64,000 nt of DNA from Talpa occidentalis (lineage: Eukaryota > Chordata > Mammalia > Eulipotyphla > Talpidae): the NCBI RefSeq assembly GCF_014898055.3, contig NW_026555331.1, positions 101,206,684-101,270,683 on the forward strand, in the 5' to 3' direction. A model generated the notes under the pieces. It was given only the letters and a program-made list of their open reading frames with translations, did not search any database and was not told the origin of the DNA. The position numbers were made by a program, and so were the translations under genes. Of the stretch, positions 1 to 12,244 are shown piece by piece (position 1 is the first letter of the stretch; each line of letters begins with the position of its first letter).

Positions 1-30
1 GCTCAACCCGCTGCGCCACCAGGGAGGCCC
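1..30 (-). mobile_element. tRNA-derived SINE, head only (cut by edge)
   Basis: The complement of the SINE head (GGGCCTCCCTGGTGGCGCAG) ends at 30; the rest lies left of the window. Confidence 0.85.
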
Positions 31-344
31 TCTTCATTTCTGTTATGCATATCTTACTCTTAGCTTCTTTTTACCTATATTATGTCTGCTTCTTTACAAT
101 TAGTCAGTCTTCAGTTTAACTCCACTGTTTCTTTTTGTGAATTAATTTTTATCTTTAATTCCTGCCAACAAATAGCCTGATTTTCTTAGGGGTCTTTTTT
201 TGAGACCTCAGGAAAGGTACACAGTGTCAGTCTGGTTAACTGCAGAAGGGAAGGTGAGGTCATGTGGCAGAAAACTTGATTGACTGAGAATTTGGGTATG
301 TAAAGCTCTGTGACTGAAATATCTGGTGCTGTATAATATTTTAT

Positions 345-609
345 TTTAAAGATTTATTTATTTATGCATATAAGAGCTGGGGTACAGGCCAGAAATGCGG
401 GGGTGACAGGATTCACCAGAGACAGAGCAGGGAACAGAATAGTCAGACTGACTGAAGTACACTCCTGAGGGGAGCAGCTGGCGAGCCAGGAGAGGTTTGC
501 TGTGCCATGTGGGTTGCTCCCTGGCCAGCCGGGGATCAAACTCAGGCTGCAGAGGCTGTGGATTGCTTCACAGTGCGGTGCTTAACCCCTTGTGCCACCA
601 GGGAGGCCC
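345..609 (-). mobile_element. tRNA-derived SINE, full length
   Basis: Antisense copy from the T-rich tail to the head. Flanks carry near-identical CTGTATAATATTTTA-type repeats (about 330-344 and from 610), a target-site duplication. Confidence 0.92.
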
Positions 610-929
610 CTGTATAAATATTTTAGATTAAACTTCTATTGTGGCACAGTAAATGTCCTAACATTTTCTATTCTTAACCCTGCCTTACTTTACCTTTTAT
701 CTTTTGTTTTCACTCTACAGTACCATTACTCTCCTCTACCAAAAATGCCATTTAAAAATGGTCTGATATTCGGATAGTTTCACATATATGCAGAATATAG
801 AGAAAATAAACAAAAGATCAAGAAAAATACAAAACTTGTAAGCAGACCATAGATCTGAGGTATACAGAAAGGGAGTGGGCATGAGAGGATCAAAATGGGT
901 GGGAAGACTATGGTGATGGATCACACCTT

Positions 930-1084
930 ATTCCTTGTTTTTGAAAAACACTGGAGTCCTGGACTAAGAGTTTATATGCCTCATTTTCCCCTGTTTGTTT
1001 GACACTGGTTAGTCTTTTTAATTTTTTTCTCCTCATTTTAAAATGAGGGTGCCCTCTTCACTGATTCTTTATCTTTTTCTTAGT
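930..1084. repeat. 155-bp duplicated block, copy 1
   Basis: About 88% identical by eye to 2391-2544 in the same orientation, including GAAAAACACTGGAG and CTCCTCATTTTAAAATGAG. Similarity stops sharply at both ends. Confidence 0.85.
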
Positions 1085-1800
1085 GCTATGGTGGTAGGAG
1101 AACTATGGGGACTACACCTGAGGGAGAAATCAAATAATGTGCAAAAATGAATGACAATATAAGAAAATAAATAAATTTAAAAACTAAAAAAAAGGTTTAA
1201 AAAATCTGATATTTTGAAATATGATATTTCTGTATCTTAGCTGGAATGTTAGTGTAGCTTATTACCTTAAAGGCAGTTTGCATTTTACATCTTAGACCTG
1301 ATTAGAAGTGAATGACTATGTCCTATGCTAATTTTTCCCCCCAGATATTAGTCATAGGCAATATAGAAAATATTTTAGGAATGACCTTTTCCCCTGAAAT
1401 TATATTCTGATTGCCAGGTCTGCTGAGGACTTATTTCTGAGTGTTGGAGAGAACTCTGAATCTCTGAGCTGTGGTGAACATTCTGTGTCCTTTTATATTA
1501 AAGATCTCCTTTTAGGCTATCCAGTCCATAGAAGACCAATAGGTTGTGATTTTTGTAACATCTTTGGCTGAGTGAGAGTTTCTCTTGCTAGTTGCAGCTA
1601 GTTGCTATTGATAGTTACTTTAACTGTATAGCTTACAAAGCAATCCTGAATACATGCAGAAATGGGATTTGAACAAGAGATTTTTAACGTAGGTGAGCCA
1701 TTCATTACTATTTTTGATGTTGTTATTACAGTGTTTGCAAAAAAGGTAAGGAAGTATTTCAAAGACGGGCAGTGTGAAATGCAGTGTTGTTAAAACTTTT

Positions 1801-1913
1801 TTTTTAATTTTATTTTTATATTCCCCATACAATTGCAACCCCCTTATTTTGACCCCATCCCTCCTTTCCCTGCCCCCTTCATAGTGTGTCTCTGGTTCAT
1901 AGTTGTTTGTTGA
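1801..1913 (-). mobile_element. Very short L1 3' end with target-site duplication
   Basis: 113 bases matching the L1 3' UTR end also seen at 31877-32020 (ATTCCCCATACAATTG). Flanked by a perfect 16-bp repeat TGTTGTTAAAACTTTT (1785-1800 and 1914-1929), so this is a complete, extremely 5'-truncated insertion. Confidence 0.88.
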
Positions 1914-1989
1914 TGTTGTTAAAACTTTTGACTGCGCTTCATAGCAAGAGATTTTTTTTATTTCAAGACTGCATAGAAGTATCATTCTA

Positions 1990-2247
1990 GGGCCTCTCCG
2001 GTGGCACAGCAGTTGAGCGCCACCCTGTGAAGCTGTCTACAGCCTCTGCAGTGCCAGTTCAATCCCCGCCAGGGAGATACCGTCATGGCATGGCAGACCT
2101 CTCCTGTCTTGCCTGCTGCTCCCCTCAGCAGTGTATTCCTTCTGTCTGCCTGTTCTGCTGCCCGTTCTTGCTCTGGTAAATTCTCTCATCCTCCCGCACC
2201 ACTGGCCTGTACCCCAGTTCTTGTATAAATAAATAAATTTTAAAAAA
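1990..2247 (+). mobile_element. tRNA-derived SINE
   Basis: Sense copy, head to (AAAT)n tail. Flanked by GAAGTATCATTCT and AAGTATCGTTCT. Confidence 0.92.
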
Positions 2248-2390
2248 AGTATCGTTCTATGTGTGTATGTGTCTGCATGAAAAAAATATATACACACGTG
2301 TAACTGAAAGAAAAATTTCATAAAACTCTGATGGTTCCTGTTTTCTTGTTTTTTAAATAGTGCCAGTTGCAAACTATTAACTTGATTTTT

Positions 2391-2544
2391 ATTCCTTTTT
2401 TTTGAAAAACACTGGAGTTCTGGACTAAGAGTTTGTATGCCACATTTTCCCCTATTTGTTTGACACTGGGTAGTCTTTTTACTTTTTTCTCCTCATTTTA
2501 AAATGAGCGTGTCCTATTCACTGATTCTCTATGTTTTTCTTAGT
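2391..2544. repeat. 155-bp duplicated block, copy 2
   Basis: Partner of 930-1084, 1.46 kb away. The DNA between holds an L1 fragment and a SINE found only once. Confidence 0.85.
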
Positions 2545-2675
2545 AATAATGTTGGATTAATTTGTACTGTATGTTGGATTCTATTTGTCTTTATGTTCCT
2601 GATTAAGGAGAAATCACTGAAAAATTGCTTGAATGATTTGCATGTTTGCTGTTTGGTAAATGGCGTAATAGAGTT

Positions 2676-2945
2676 GTTTTTTTTTTTTTAAAGATTTATT
2701 TATTTATGCATACAAGAACTGGAGTACAAGCCAGAGGTGTGGGGAGGTGAGAGGATTCACCAGAGACAGAGTGAGAAACAGAACAGGCAGAGTGACTGAA
2801 ATACAAACTGTGGAGGTGAGACAGGAGAGGTCTGCTGTGCCATGTGGATAGCTCGCTGGCCTGCTGGGGATGGAACTCCTGCAGCAATGGCTGCGGATAG
2901 CTTCATAGTGATGATACCCAACCTCTTGCGCCACCAAGGAGGCCC
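2676..2945 (-). mobile_element. tRNA-derived SINE
   Basis: Antisense copy with T-rich tail at the left and GGAGGCCC at the right. No clear duplication. Confidence 0.9.
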
Positions 2946-2979
2946 CTCTAATGGTTTTCATTAGAAGGAAATTGGAACC

Positions 2980-3295
2980 ACACTTTGAATTTCCTCTTCT
3001 TCCTCAGATCAGTACTACCTCCTTAGAGGGCCTTCCTTGACCTCACATTTAATGTAGACTCCTCAGATTTGCTCTCCATGTTTGAGTTTTTATTTTTTCC
3101 ATAACAGTTTATCACAAGCTGAAATTAAATTGTTTTCTGTGTTTGCTTCTTTCTTGTCCCACACCTACTAAGACAAAATCTCTAAAAGAGTAGGAATCCT
3201 GTTTTGTTTCATCCTTCACAGCTCCTGTTCTGGCACATAAACTGTACTTTAGTAAGTATTATGAATGAATAAGTGAGCAAATGAATGATTAAACC
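2980..3295 (+). mobile_element. L2-like LINE 3' end
   Basis: Degenerate: CCTTCCTTGACCTCAC near the start, then CTGGCACATAAACTG, AGTAAGTATT and a GAATGAATAAGTGA end, the order of an L2 3' terminus. Confidence 0.6.
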
Positions 3296-3584
3296 AAGTG
3301 CTTTCATGCTTTAAATGAAACTGCATGTAGTAAAGGTTGTATTTGAACTTTGTGCATTCCTCCCCTGCCACCTGTCACTCCCTCCCCATTAATTCTTTTT
3401 TTCCTAGAAATGTGATTTTTCTTATCAGAGTATTTGCTGATCATTGTTGAAGGTGTCTGTTCAGAAGGCCTTGTAATTATCTTTGTTTTATTTAATATTT
3501 TTTCTATTGTAGGTTGTTTTTTTTTTGCGCCTATGTACAAAAGGAAAACAGAAACCTGTTTCATGATTTCTTAAATTAGCTTTG

Positions 3585-3658
3585 TAATACTTTGGTTTTG
3601 TAATACTTTGGTTTGTGTGCTAACCTGACTTTATAATACTTTGGTTTGTGTGCTAAAC
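3585..3658. repeat. Three-copy short direct repeat
   Basis: TAATACTTTGGTTT occurs at 3585, 3601 and 3633, the last two extended by GTGTGCTAA. Confidence 0.8.
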
Positions 3659-3884
3659 TGTATTTCAAACTTTAATGTGCCAAATTGATAATTTAAAGAA
3701 TAGTTCAAGTTATTCATCATCAGGATTTTATGATTATTGCCCTAAACTATCTTTACCATTTTCTGGTCACACTATTTTAAAGCAAAAAAGAACAAGCCTT
3801 GTTTGATATTGCAATGCACTCAGTATTTACAATAGGACTTTCTAGTGGAGGTAAGGGGTGAATTGGGGTATAGAGGAAAGATTA

Positions 3885-4045
3885 GGTGGTGAGTCAGGAC
3901 CTGTGTCCTGGAGCAGTACAGTTTCTGCCACTAACTGATTATCTCATTTTAGGGTAAGACTGTTAACATCTTTGGGCTTTAACATCTGAAATGTGGGGAT
4001 TGGATGAGATGTCTTCTCAGGTTTTTTCAGTACAGGTATGGATGA
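3885..4045 (+). mobile_element. MIR-like SINE relic
   Basis: Weak match to the MIR core: CTGCCACTAACTGATTA, then TTTGGGCTTTAACATCTG and AAATGTGGGGATTGGATGAG. Confidence 0.5.
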
Positions 4046-4059
4046 TGAAGTTGTTTTAA

Positions 4060-5235
4060 TTATACCTCTACATTTTCATCTCTTCTGTACCTCTAGTTCC
4101 CCCTAAACATTACAGGGAGATCACATTGTTGCTGATGTTTAAAGGTGAACTATTAAGGCATCTTTTGGTGACTACTTAATGTACACTGGGCTCTGTGGGA
4201 GTTGTGGCAGCAGTCGCTAAGCATGTAGTGCTTGTCCTTGAGGGACCTGGGACTTAACAAGACAGTGCTCACACATGATTGGATGGTTTTGTGTGTAAAA
4301 ATCAGTTGGAGTAAAGTAATGTGCTGTGGGAGTTAGATCACCATGGACTAGAGAAAGATAATAAGGTTTTGAAACCCTTCTGGTTAAGGTAGCTTTTAAA
4401 CAGATCCCCTCGTCTTATTTTAGACTGCTTGGAAGATGAGCTATTCTCATCAACAACATGCTGTTAGGTCATCTTTAAGGACTGGGTAATTCTTCAGTGA
4501 CAGTACGAATAGAATATTTCCTATTGTTCACAAATTCTGAATAGAAACATTTTCAAGCCTATAGCTTCTCCGACAGCTAATTGTTTTTGAATGAGAGCAT
4601 TTAAGGAAAGATGTAAGAAAATATACTTAGTAAATTAAAAAGCACATAAATGTAGGATATCATCAGTATTATATGAGACAGTGGAAAGATTGACTTGATT
4701 AGGGGAGATGGTTTTGTGAATGATGGAAAATAAATTTGGTGATAGGGGATTAGATTATGGACAGTCATGAGAGCTAATCAGAAGAGCAATATAAGGTGAC
4801 ATTTAATCTTCACCTTGTACCTTTGTGAAAGTGAGGACATCAGGGCTTAGGAAGATAAAATAACATAGAATATCCAATTTTATATAGAGAATGATACAGT
4901 ACCTTGAAGCTAGAAGTAGGGTAGGAGTGTGAGTGCTGCTTTTTGAAGAGGTCACATTTGAGCTAAGTGCTAAAGGACAGCAAGCCATGTAAAGCCCTCC
5001 AAGCAGGGGAATAACAGTTTTATAGACTCTGAGGTTAGAGTTAAGTTTGGTGTGTTTTGCCTAGTGTGACTGTATTACAGTGAGCCAAGGCAGAAGGAGT
5101 GTGAGATTAGGACAAAGCATAGGGTGTAAGTCAGATTATGCTGGGCCTTGGGAACTGTGCTAAAGATTTTTTAATTTTATTCTAAGCGCAGTGGGAAACT
5201 GCTGAAGCGTTGTTAAGCAGGGAAGTGATGTGATA
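4060..5235. other. No gene; old repeat in the second half
   Basis: 4060-4900 shows nothing recognised. 4905-5235 resembles a widespread old mammalian repeat (CTAAGCGCAGTGGGAAACTG, AAGCAGGGAAGTGATGTGAT) that I cannot name with confidence. Confidence 0.4.
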
Positions 5236-5239
5236 AGAC

Positions 5240-6830
5240 TTCTTGTATGTGTGTATATGGTAAATAATTTGTAACATACAATTTGACATTTTAACAGTTT
5301 TAAATTGCGCAGTTCAGTAGCATTGAGTACTTTCACACTGCTGTACAACCATCACCACTACAGGTCTCCAGAACTTTTTCATCATCTCTTTAAACCACAG
5401 CTCTCCATTCTCCCCTTCCCCAGCTCCTTGTAATCACCATTCTACTTTCGTTCTCTATGTTATCTAACTATTAGGGATACTCCGTGTAAGTGGAATCATG
5501 ACAGTGTTTGCTCATTTGTGTCTAGTTTGTTCAGCTTAGTATAGTATCTTTAAGGTTTAGCCATGTTATACCTTATATCAGAATTTTATTCCCTTTTAAA
5601 GCAGAGTAATATTCTGTTTTATGTATAGCCATGTTTTGTTTATCCATTGTCTTTTGACTACTGTGAATAATGCTGCAATGAACCTGGGTGTACAAGTATT
5701 TTTTTGAGTCCCTGCTTTCAGTTCTTTGGGGTATATATTAAAAGTGTACTTACTGTATTGTGTAGTGATCTAGTATACCTCAATGTTCCTAAGGTTACTG
5801 ACAGTTCTAGTAACATTTTTTTAGTAGAATACACCAAACTTTCTACGTAGAAAAATCATGTTACCTGTGAAAAAGATTGTTTTACTTCCCCCGCCCCCCC
5901 AAAACAACAAAAAAGAATAGTTATTCGGTCATATGGCAAATCTATGTTTAATTTTTTGAGGAACTGCCATATTGTTTCCACACCAGCTGTCCCATTTTAC
6001 ATTCCTGCAACAGACATCTCCATAAAAAGGGGAGGTGCAGTGTTTCATGTCCTACCAATTGAGGGGTGAATTGAGCGGTGCACAAGAATTTCAGTTTTTC
6101 CACATTTCACTAACACATTTTCTGTTTTGTTTTTTTTTAATGATAGATCTAGGGGAAGAAAAAAAATCCTTTACTTTCTTAGGTTTATTGACTGGGACCC
6201 TGCAAATTAAATTGACAAAAGACAGATTAACAGGAGAAAAAGGTTTATGTCATATGTAGATGTGGGCATCCCAAAAATGAAGTGAAAGCATCAAGGAAGC
6301 ATTTAGGCCTGAGGATTTATATACCAGCAAAGAGTCATAAATTGTGGCATCATGACAAGACAAAGGAAGAGGAGTTTGAGCTGCTAGAGGCAGTAAATTG
6401 TGGGATAGTATAGATATAGGGAAAGTAAATGGAGGATTAGGGTTGTTTTAGTAAGGTTTGTACAGATTTGTCTAAGTGTTAACTTCCTATCCCCCATGAT
6501 AAGAATGTTTTCACCTTTATCACAGGAAATTCATGTCTTGTTTTTAGGTAGAAATGCAGAGGGCAAAGAGTCCTTGCACTGCTGTTTTTCAGTTATCCTT
6601 AGCCTAAAATAATACTTATGCCAAAGTGGCATATTGTGGGGTGGTGTACTTTGATACCCTTCATATCCATCCTAATGGGTATGAGGTGATGTTTCATTGT
6701 GGTTGTAATTTGAATTTTCCTGACAACTGTGATTTGAGTATCTTTTCATGTCCGTGCATTTTAGCCATTGAACCTCTCCTTTGGAGGAATGTTCAGATTG
6801 TGACTATTCAAATCACAACTTTTGTTTTTG
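5240..6830 (-). mobile_element. Old L1, antisense, interrupted by other DNA
   Basis: L1 signatures on the complement: ACAACCATCACCACTA, TGAATAATGCTGCAATGAAC, TATGGCAAATCTATG and, after an interruption at about 6125-6640, ATGAGGTGATGTTTCATTG. The interrupting 0.5 kb looks LTR-like (TTTATTGACTGGGACCCTGC) but is unassigned. Confidence 0.6.
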
Positions 6831-7185
6831 AATGGACATTTTGGCACTGTGAGGACAATTGCTTGAAGTGGGATTGGAGAGGAGCATAGGAATCCACTTG
6901 AGAAGCAGCTGCAGGAATCCTGTTGGAGATGATGGTACTTGCACCACACTCTGTTGTGCTTGATCATGCCTAGTACTCTACAGATACTTCATTTTAAAGT
7001 ATATCTCCTCTCCTTAATTCTACTTTTGGGCCATATGGACTGTAATTTCTGCATTTGGAAAGTTCTCACTTCCCCCGGGGATCCTAAAAATACCCAGGAT
7101 TCTATATTAGGCCAAAATAATGATGATGAAGATTATGATTGTATTTTTGCTTTAACTAACTTTAACACTTCTCTCTTTTAAACAA

Positions 7186-7442
7186 ATTTTTTTAAAAAGA
7201 TTTATTTATTTATACAAGAACCAGGTACAGGCCAGATGTGTGGGAGGGTGAGAGGATCCAGAGTGGCGAACAGAACAGGCAGACTGACTGAAATACACTG
7301 CTGAGGGGAGCAGAGGGCGAGACAGGAAAGGTCTGCTTGCCATGTGGGTATCTCCACTGTCGGCGGGGATCGAACTGGCACTGCAGGGCTGCAGACAGCT
7401 TCACAGCCCTGTGCTCAACCACCTGCACCACCAGGGAGGCCC
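7186..7442 (-). mobile_element. tRNA-derived SINE
   Basis: Antisense copy. AACACTTCTCTCT left and AACACTTCTCTTT right are the target repeats. Confidence 0.92.
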
Positions 7443-8668
7443 AACACTTCTCTTTAAAAACTTTTATTGGGACAACTTTGAACTTTTATTCTTGTCAGTG
7501 ATTAATAGACAATAAATATAGTGACTGCGAAGCTAAGATTGAGAATTTTTTAGGTTGTACACTATTTAGGTGGAGGAAGGACTCTACTATATACTATGCT
7601 AGATAGTCCTCAAACCTCATCAACAATATAGGCCTTTCAAATTTTTAGATATTGTCTTTTAGATAGTGTTTCCAGGAGCTGGACCAGTACTTGAAACATA
7701 AAGAGAAGTTGGGGAAGTTCTGAATGCAAGTTCCTCTTTCATTTGCAACTTTGAACATTGTCCTGAAAGAAGAGGCAGTTGAACCAAACCTTTCATTCCT
7801 AAAGAATTCAAAACTTCTTGTCTGCTTTTTTCTATGTGAAATCACACAAATCTCTCAGGGAACAGAACAGTGAATTCATATTGATCATAGGGATTAATGG
7901 GATACCCATGAAAATTGCTTTCTTTATTGTAACGCCTTTACCCCTGCCTGGTAAATATAGAGTCTAACCTACTCTGGCAGGTATAACTTGGCTTCCAGCA
8001 AAGACCACCTGCTTTCTATCTTGCCCTTTCCCCTTCAAGGTCATTCATTATTGGTAGGTTCAGGTAGGAACCTTATGTTTCACTTGACAACTGACTTGTA
8101 ACTTTGAGTTTCATGGTCCTACAGCTATCATTGTTGCTTCGTGAAAAATTTGAAATTTGGACAGTGATTTGCAAACTGCTGCACACTGCAACAACCAAGG
8201 GCTCTTTAAAAATTACTGATGCCTGGTTCCTACTCTGATAATTTGTAATTTAATGGGTGTGTGATGTGACTTGGCATTGGGGTTTTAAAAAACTCACCAG
8301 GTGATTTTAATATGAAGCTTTCCTTGAGAAGAGAGACCAAGGGTAGAATCGTATCCTTTTAAAAAATCTTAGTCTGGATTTACTTGAAGATGCTTGTGGA
8401 AATAAATGCTTAGAATAGTTTTCTGGTCTTGGGTTGCTTCAGGAGACTCCTCATGGACTTTCGAAGGGCTCAGTCCTTTGACAGGCATAAGTTGGCTCTC
8501 AGATATCATTTTAACTTGGCAAAGGCTGCCAGGTGTCCTTTCTTCCTGGTAGTTCCCACGTCTACTTTATTCCTTGGTGTCTTTTTGTAGTTCCCTAATC
8601 TAGAATGGTTTAACCTTATCTTTTTGCTACTCCCCAAACAAACTCATGTCACGTTAAATGTTTTATTT
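7443..8668. other. No gene or repeat recognised
   Basis: AT-rich unique-looking DNA with no splice-flanked open frame matching a protein I know. Confidence 0.4.
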
Positions 8669-8959
8669 ATTTATTTTTTAAAAAAGATTTATTTATTTTT
8701 GCATAAAAGAGCTGGGGTGCAGGCCAGAGGTGCGGGGAGTAGGGGAGAGGTGAGAGGATTCACCAGAGACAGAGTAGTGAGTAGAACAGGCAGATCTGCT
8801 GAAATACACTGCTGAGGGGAGCAGCGGGCGAGACAGGAGAGGCCTGCTGCACCATGTGGGTCAGCTCCCTGGCCGGCTGGGGATTGAACTCAAGCTGCAC
8901 TGGCTGCAGACAGCTTCATAGTGCTGAGACTTAACCCCTTGCACCACCAGGGAGGCCCC
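8669..8959 (-). mobile_element. tRNA-derived SINE
   Basis: Antisense copy; AAATGTTTTATTT repeated on both sides (8656 and about 8960). Confidence 0.92.
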
Positions 8960-9460
8960 AAATGTTTTATTTTTTATCACTATAGGAAAATGTATAACAA
9001 ACACAAGCAAGATACAATGCTTATAAATTTCTTGTCATAGTAGTCCCTCTAAAAGTTCTTGCTTTCCCTCTGAGATGGACTGCTTTTGTTGGGGGTGGTA
9101 GTGAACAGAAACATTTTACTTCATATAAGGTTATAAAGACCTTGCATGAAGGCCTTTTTTCTGAATGGTACAGTCAGGTAATACAGGTTTTCCCTGCTAC
9201 TGAAAGTAGAACATTCTTATTTGGTACGATATGATAGTTTAACTTTGGGGTTAGGAACACTATTACCATTAATTTATACTGAAAGCAATTTGAACATTCC
9301 CAGACCCAAAAAATTGTCTGCCATATCACACCAAATAGATATGCTCTGCTATTGTAGTGGGAAAAACATTTTATAAAGAAATACAGAGAAATAAATAACT
9401 CTTTATTTAGATCTTTGCATCCTCACACTAAGAAATGCTTGGTTTAATGTCAGGCATTTT

Positions 9461-9700
9461 GGGCCTCCTCAATGACCTAGGGGTTAGGTTTCAGCATTAT
9501 CACCTCTATCGCTGAGTTTGATACCTGGTCAGGAAGGTGACCCACCTGGCGCAGCAGACTTCTCCTATCTCATCTGCTGCTCCCCTCAGCAGTGTATTTC
9601 AGTAGCTCCACCTGTTCTGTTCCCCACTCTGTGTCTGGTGACTCCTCTCACCCCATCCCCTCACCTCTGGCCTACACCCCGGTTCTTCTGTACAAAAAAA
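9461..9700 (+). mobile_element. tRNA-derived SINE, diverged
   Basis: Sense copy with a degraded head but intact CTGCTCCCCTCAGCAGTG middle; the tail is reduced to a short A run. Confidence 0.85.
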
Positions 9701-10169
9701 GGGGGGCCTTCTTTTTCCTTGGAATTTATAGATTTGGGGGCATATCCTCTCCCTCTGTGCTTCTGTTTTTTCCACTACCAGTGTATTTTCTCTCTGAATT
9801 TGGGTTTGCTTCTGCCACTCACCCTTTTTAGCAAATATTGAGTTCTTATGTGTATAATCATGTGTATTATGGTAGTGAAGAACCTTTTATTATTAAGCTT
9901 GTATCTGTTGGAAGGACTTTACCTCTTACAGATTAGGCTCCCTATATTCGACTGTCCACCTCACCCTTCCACCACTGCCCCTTACACACACACACCCTGA
10001 ATCTCTTGTTCTCTGCCTAATGTCATTGCAGTCTTGGGATTTGTGACTTTTGTGGAGTTTTGATATGGCTGGGTTTAAGAACTTTGTAGAGGAAAAGACA
10101 GACCCTGGGTGGACATAACGATTTTAAGCTTGTGAGCTTGTAGCTTTTGCCAAATTTCAAGTGAGGTCA

Positions 10170-10350
10170 GTTGGCATAGGTAAAAATCTTAGGTAGTTTA
10201 AATCCTCTGAGCCTTAATTTGACCATCTTTACGGTGAGAATAATAATAATAATATCATCTAAGTTTGGGTGTTATTGCAAATATAAATGAAATAGCTGCT
10301 GTAAAGTGTTTATTGCAGTTATACACATGATAAGAACTCAATATTTGTTC
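10170..10350 (+). mobile_element. MIR-like SINE relic
   Basis: CTCTGAGCCTTAATTTGACC, AATAATAATAAT and TAAGAACTCAATA in MIR order. Confidence 0.6.
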
Positions 10351-10404
10351 ACAGCTACAACTATTTTATTGACATAGCTGTAAAGAGGCTGTGGTTAAAT
10401 GCCT

Positions 10405-10948
10405 CTTTGAAAGCTTAGAGTGTTACCTGCATGACTGACTAGTTGTATAACCTCGGGCAGATTATTTTTTATTTATTTTATTTTTTAGTTTTTTAGTTTT
10501 TTTTTTCTTTTTTTTCCCCCTCTTTTCTGTATTATTTTATTTTTTAAAAGATTTATTTATACAAGAACCAAGCTGCAGGCCAGATGCATGGGAGTGTGAG
10601 AGGATTCACCAGAGACAGAGTGGGGAACAGAATAGGCAGAATGACTGAAGTACACTGCTGAGGGGAGCAGCGGGTGAGATAAGAGAGGTCTGCCACTCCA
10701 TGTGGGTTGCTCCGCGCCGGCGGGGATGGAACCAGACTGCAGAAGCTGTGGACAGCTCCACAGCACTGCACTCAACCACCTGCACCACCAGAGAGGCCCA
10801 TGGGCAGATTATATAACTGCTCTTTGTCTCAGTTTTCCTACCTGTTAAATGAGAGTAGTATTAGTATGGGTTGTTGTGAGAGTTAAATTAGTTAACTTTT
10901 ATAATGAGCTTAGAGCAGTATCTGGTACAAAGTCAGTGATTAAACTTT
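10405..10948 (+). mobile_element. MIR split by SINE insertions
   Basis: Left part 10405-10465 (CTAGTTGTATAACCTCGGGC), right part from 10802 (CTCAGTTTTCCTACCTG, TATCTGGTACAAAGTCAG). A SINE lies between, and a second one sits at the right end. Confidence 0.75.
10466..10801 (-). mobile_element. tRNA-derived SINE inside a MIR
   Basis: Antisense copy with a long T-rich tail. The 11-bp repeat GGGCAGATTAT at 10455-10465 and 10802-10812 is its target duplication. Confidence 0.92.
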
Positions 10949-11211
10949 TTTATTACTATTTTTTTAATACATACAAGAACTGGGGTACAGGTCAGAGGTA
11001 CAGGGGGTAAGAGGATTCACTAGAGACATAGTGGTGAGCAGAACAGGCGGATCTACTGAAATACACTGCTTAGGAGAGCAGCAGGTGAGATAGGAGAGGT
11101 CTACTGTGCCATGTGGGTAAGCTCCCTGGCTAGGGATCAAACTCATGTTGCAGTGGCTGGTGATAGCTTGATAACACTGAGACTTTAACCCTTGCTCCCT
11201 CAGGGAGGCCC
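10943..11211 (-). mobile_element. tRNA-derived SINE at the MIR end
   Basis: Antisense copy flanked by AAAGTCAGTGATTA (10929-10942) and AAAATCAGTGATTA (11212-11225). Confidence 0.92.
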
Positions 11212-12106
11212 AAAATCAGTGATTATAAGTGAGTAGTGGTTGTTATTTAAAGTACCCTATTTGCTTTGGTTTTGAGTCTCTTCCTTGGATCTGGTCTTGG
11301 ATCTGCATAGTAACCTAGAAGTTTCCAGGCTGTCATTTTAATTTTCATCTGTCCAAATACCTAGAGTATATGTTGTCAATTCTCTAGTGACGTCATGCCA
11401 TGAAGCTGTCATGTGACTGCTTCAAGACAGATTCCAGTTCATCCTCCTCCTGGATGTTGGGTCAAATAGTTTAGCACACAGGTCATACTTGAAAAGACTT
11501 AGGAGCCGGTAAAGATTTATAAAGGAAAATGATGGCTGGGGTCGTCAAAAGTCCAAGTTTTGAACCTCTTGATTTTTATGACTTTGCAGGGTTTTGTGGG
11601 TCTAGTGAGTAGTAAACTATCTTCAGAGATCACCTAACGCCACTTATGGGAAGAGAGCACATTTCCTTATTTCTAATTTTAATTTTGGCATCTACCTTTT
11701 TAATTTAATTTTTAAATATTTTGAAGGAGAAGGAGAAGGATTGCCTTTTATGTATTTGGGCTGATGGACCTAAATTTGAGTAGGTTGAGATCGCCTATAA
11801 ATCTTATTATATAGTCACAGTTTTAGTTACAAATGACGGGAAATTGTTTTATGAGTTTTGTGACTATGGTGGCTTTTTTTTTAAGATACTCTCAATAATT
11901 GACATTTATTTCTAATTTAAATCTGAGAGTTATGCAAATGAAACTGATGAGGCCTGGAAGCTTGCTTAGTGATGGAGAAAGTTGTCAAAGATGTTGATAC
12001 GGTTCTAAACCAAAACTATAGAATATCTTCCTAAATCTTTCATTGTTTATTCTGTTACTGATACAGGTTAAAAGACTAACTGTCTTTTTTCTTTTCAATT
12101 TTACAG

Positions 12107-12244
12107 AGTTCAATTGAGAGTTGGAGGCAACCTTGCTGAAGATGAATATATAATATTAGAAGAGGAGGTTTTTTTTTTTCTTTCTTCTTTCAAATCTTGA
12201 TTGCTTGGTGGCTTGGCACTTTCGAGTCTGTTCTTTTCATCAGG
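12107..12244 (+). other. CCDC126: Putative 5' UTR part of the CCDC126 first coding exon
   Basis: A pyrimidine tract and TTTTACAG acceptor end at 12106, so the exon may start at 12107. This stretch contains a four-codon upstream ORF (ATG AAT ATA TAA, 12142-12153) and a T-rich run. An alternative acceptor, TTTTCATCAG, ends at 12243, directly before the ATG, and would remove this UTR. The sequence alone does not decide which is used. Confidence 0.45.
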
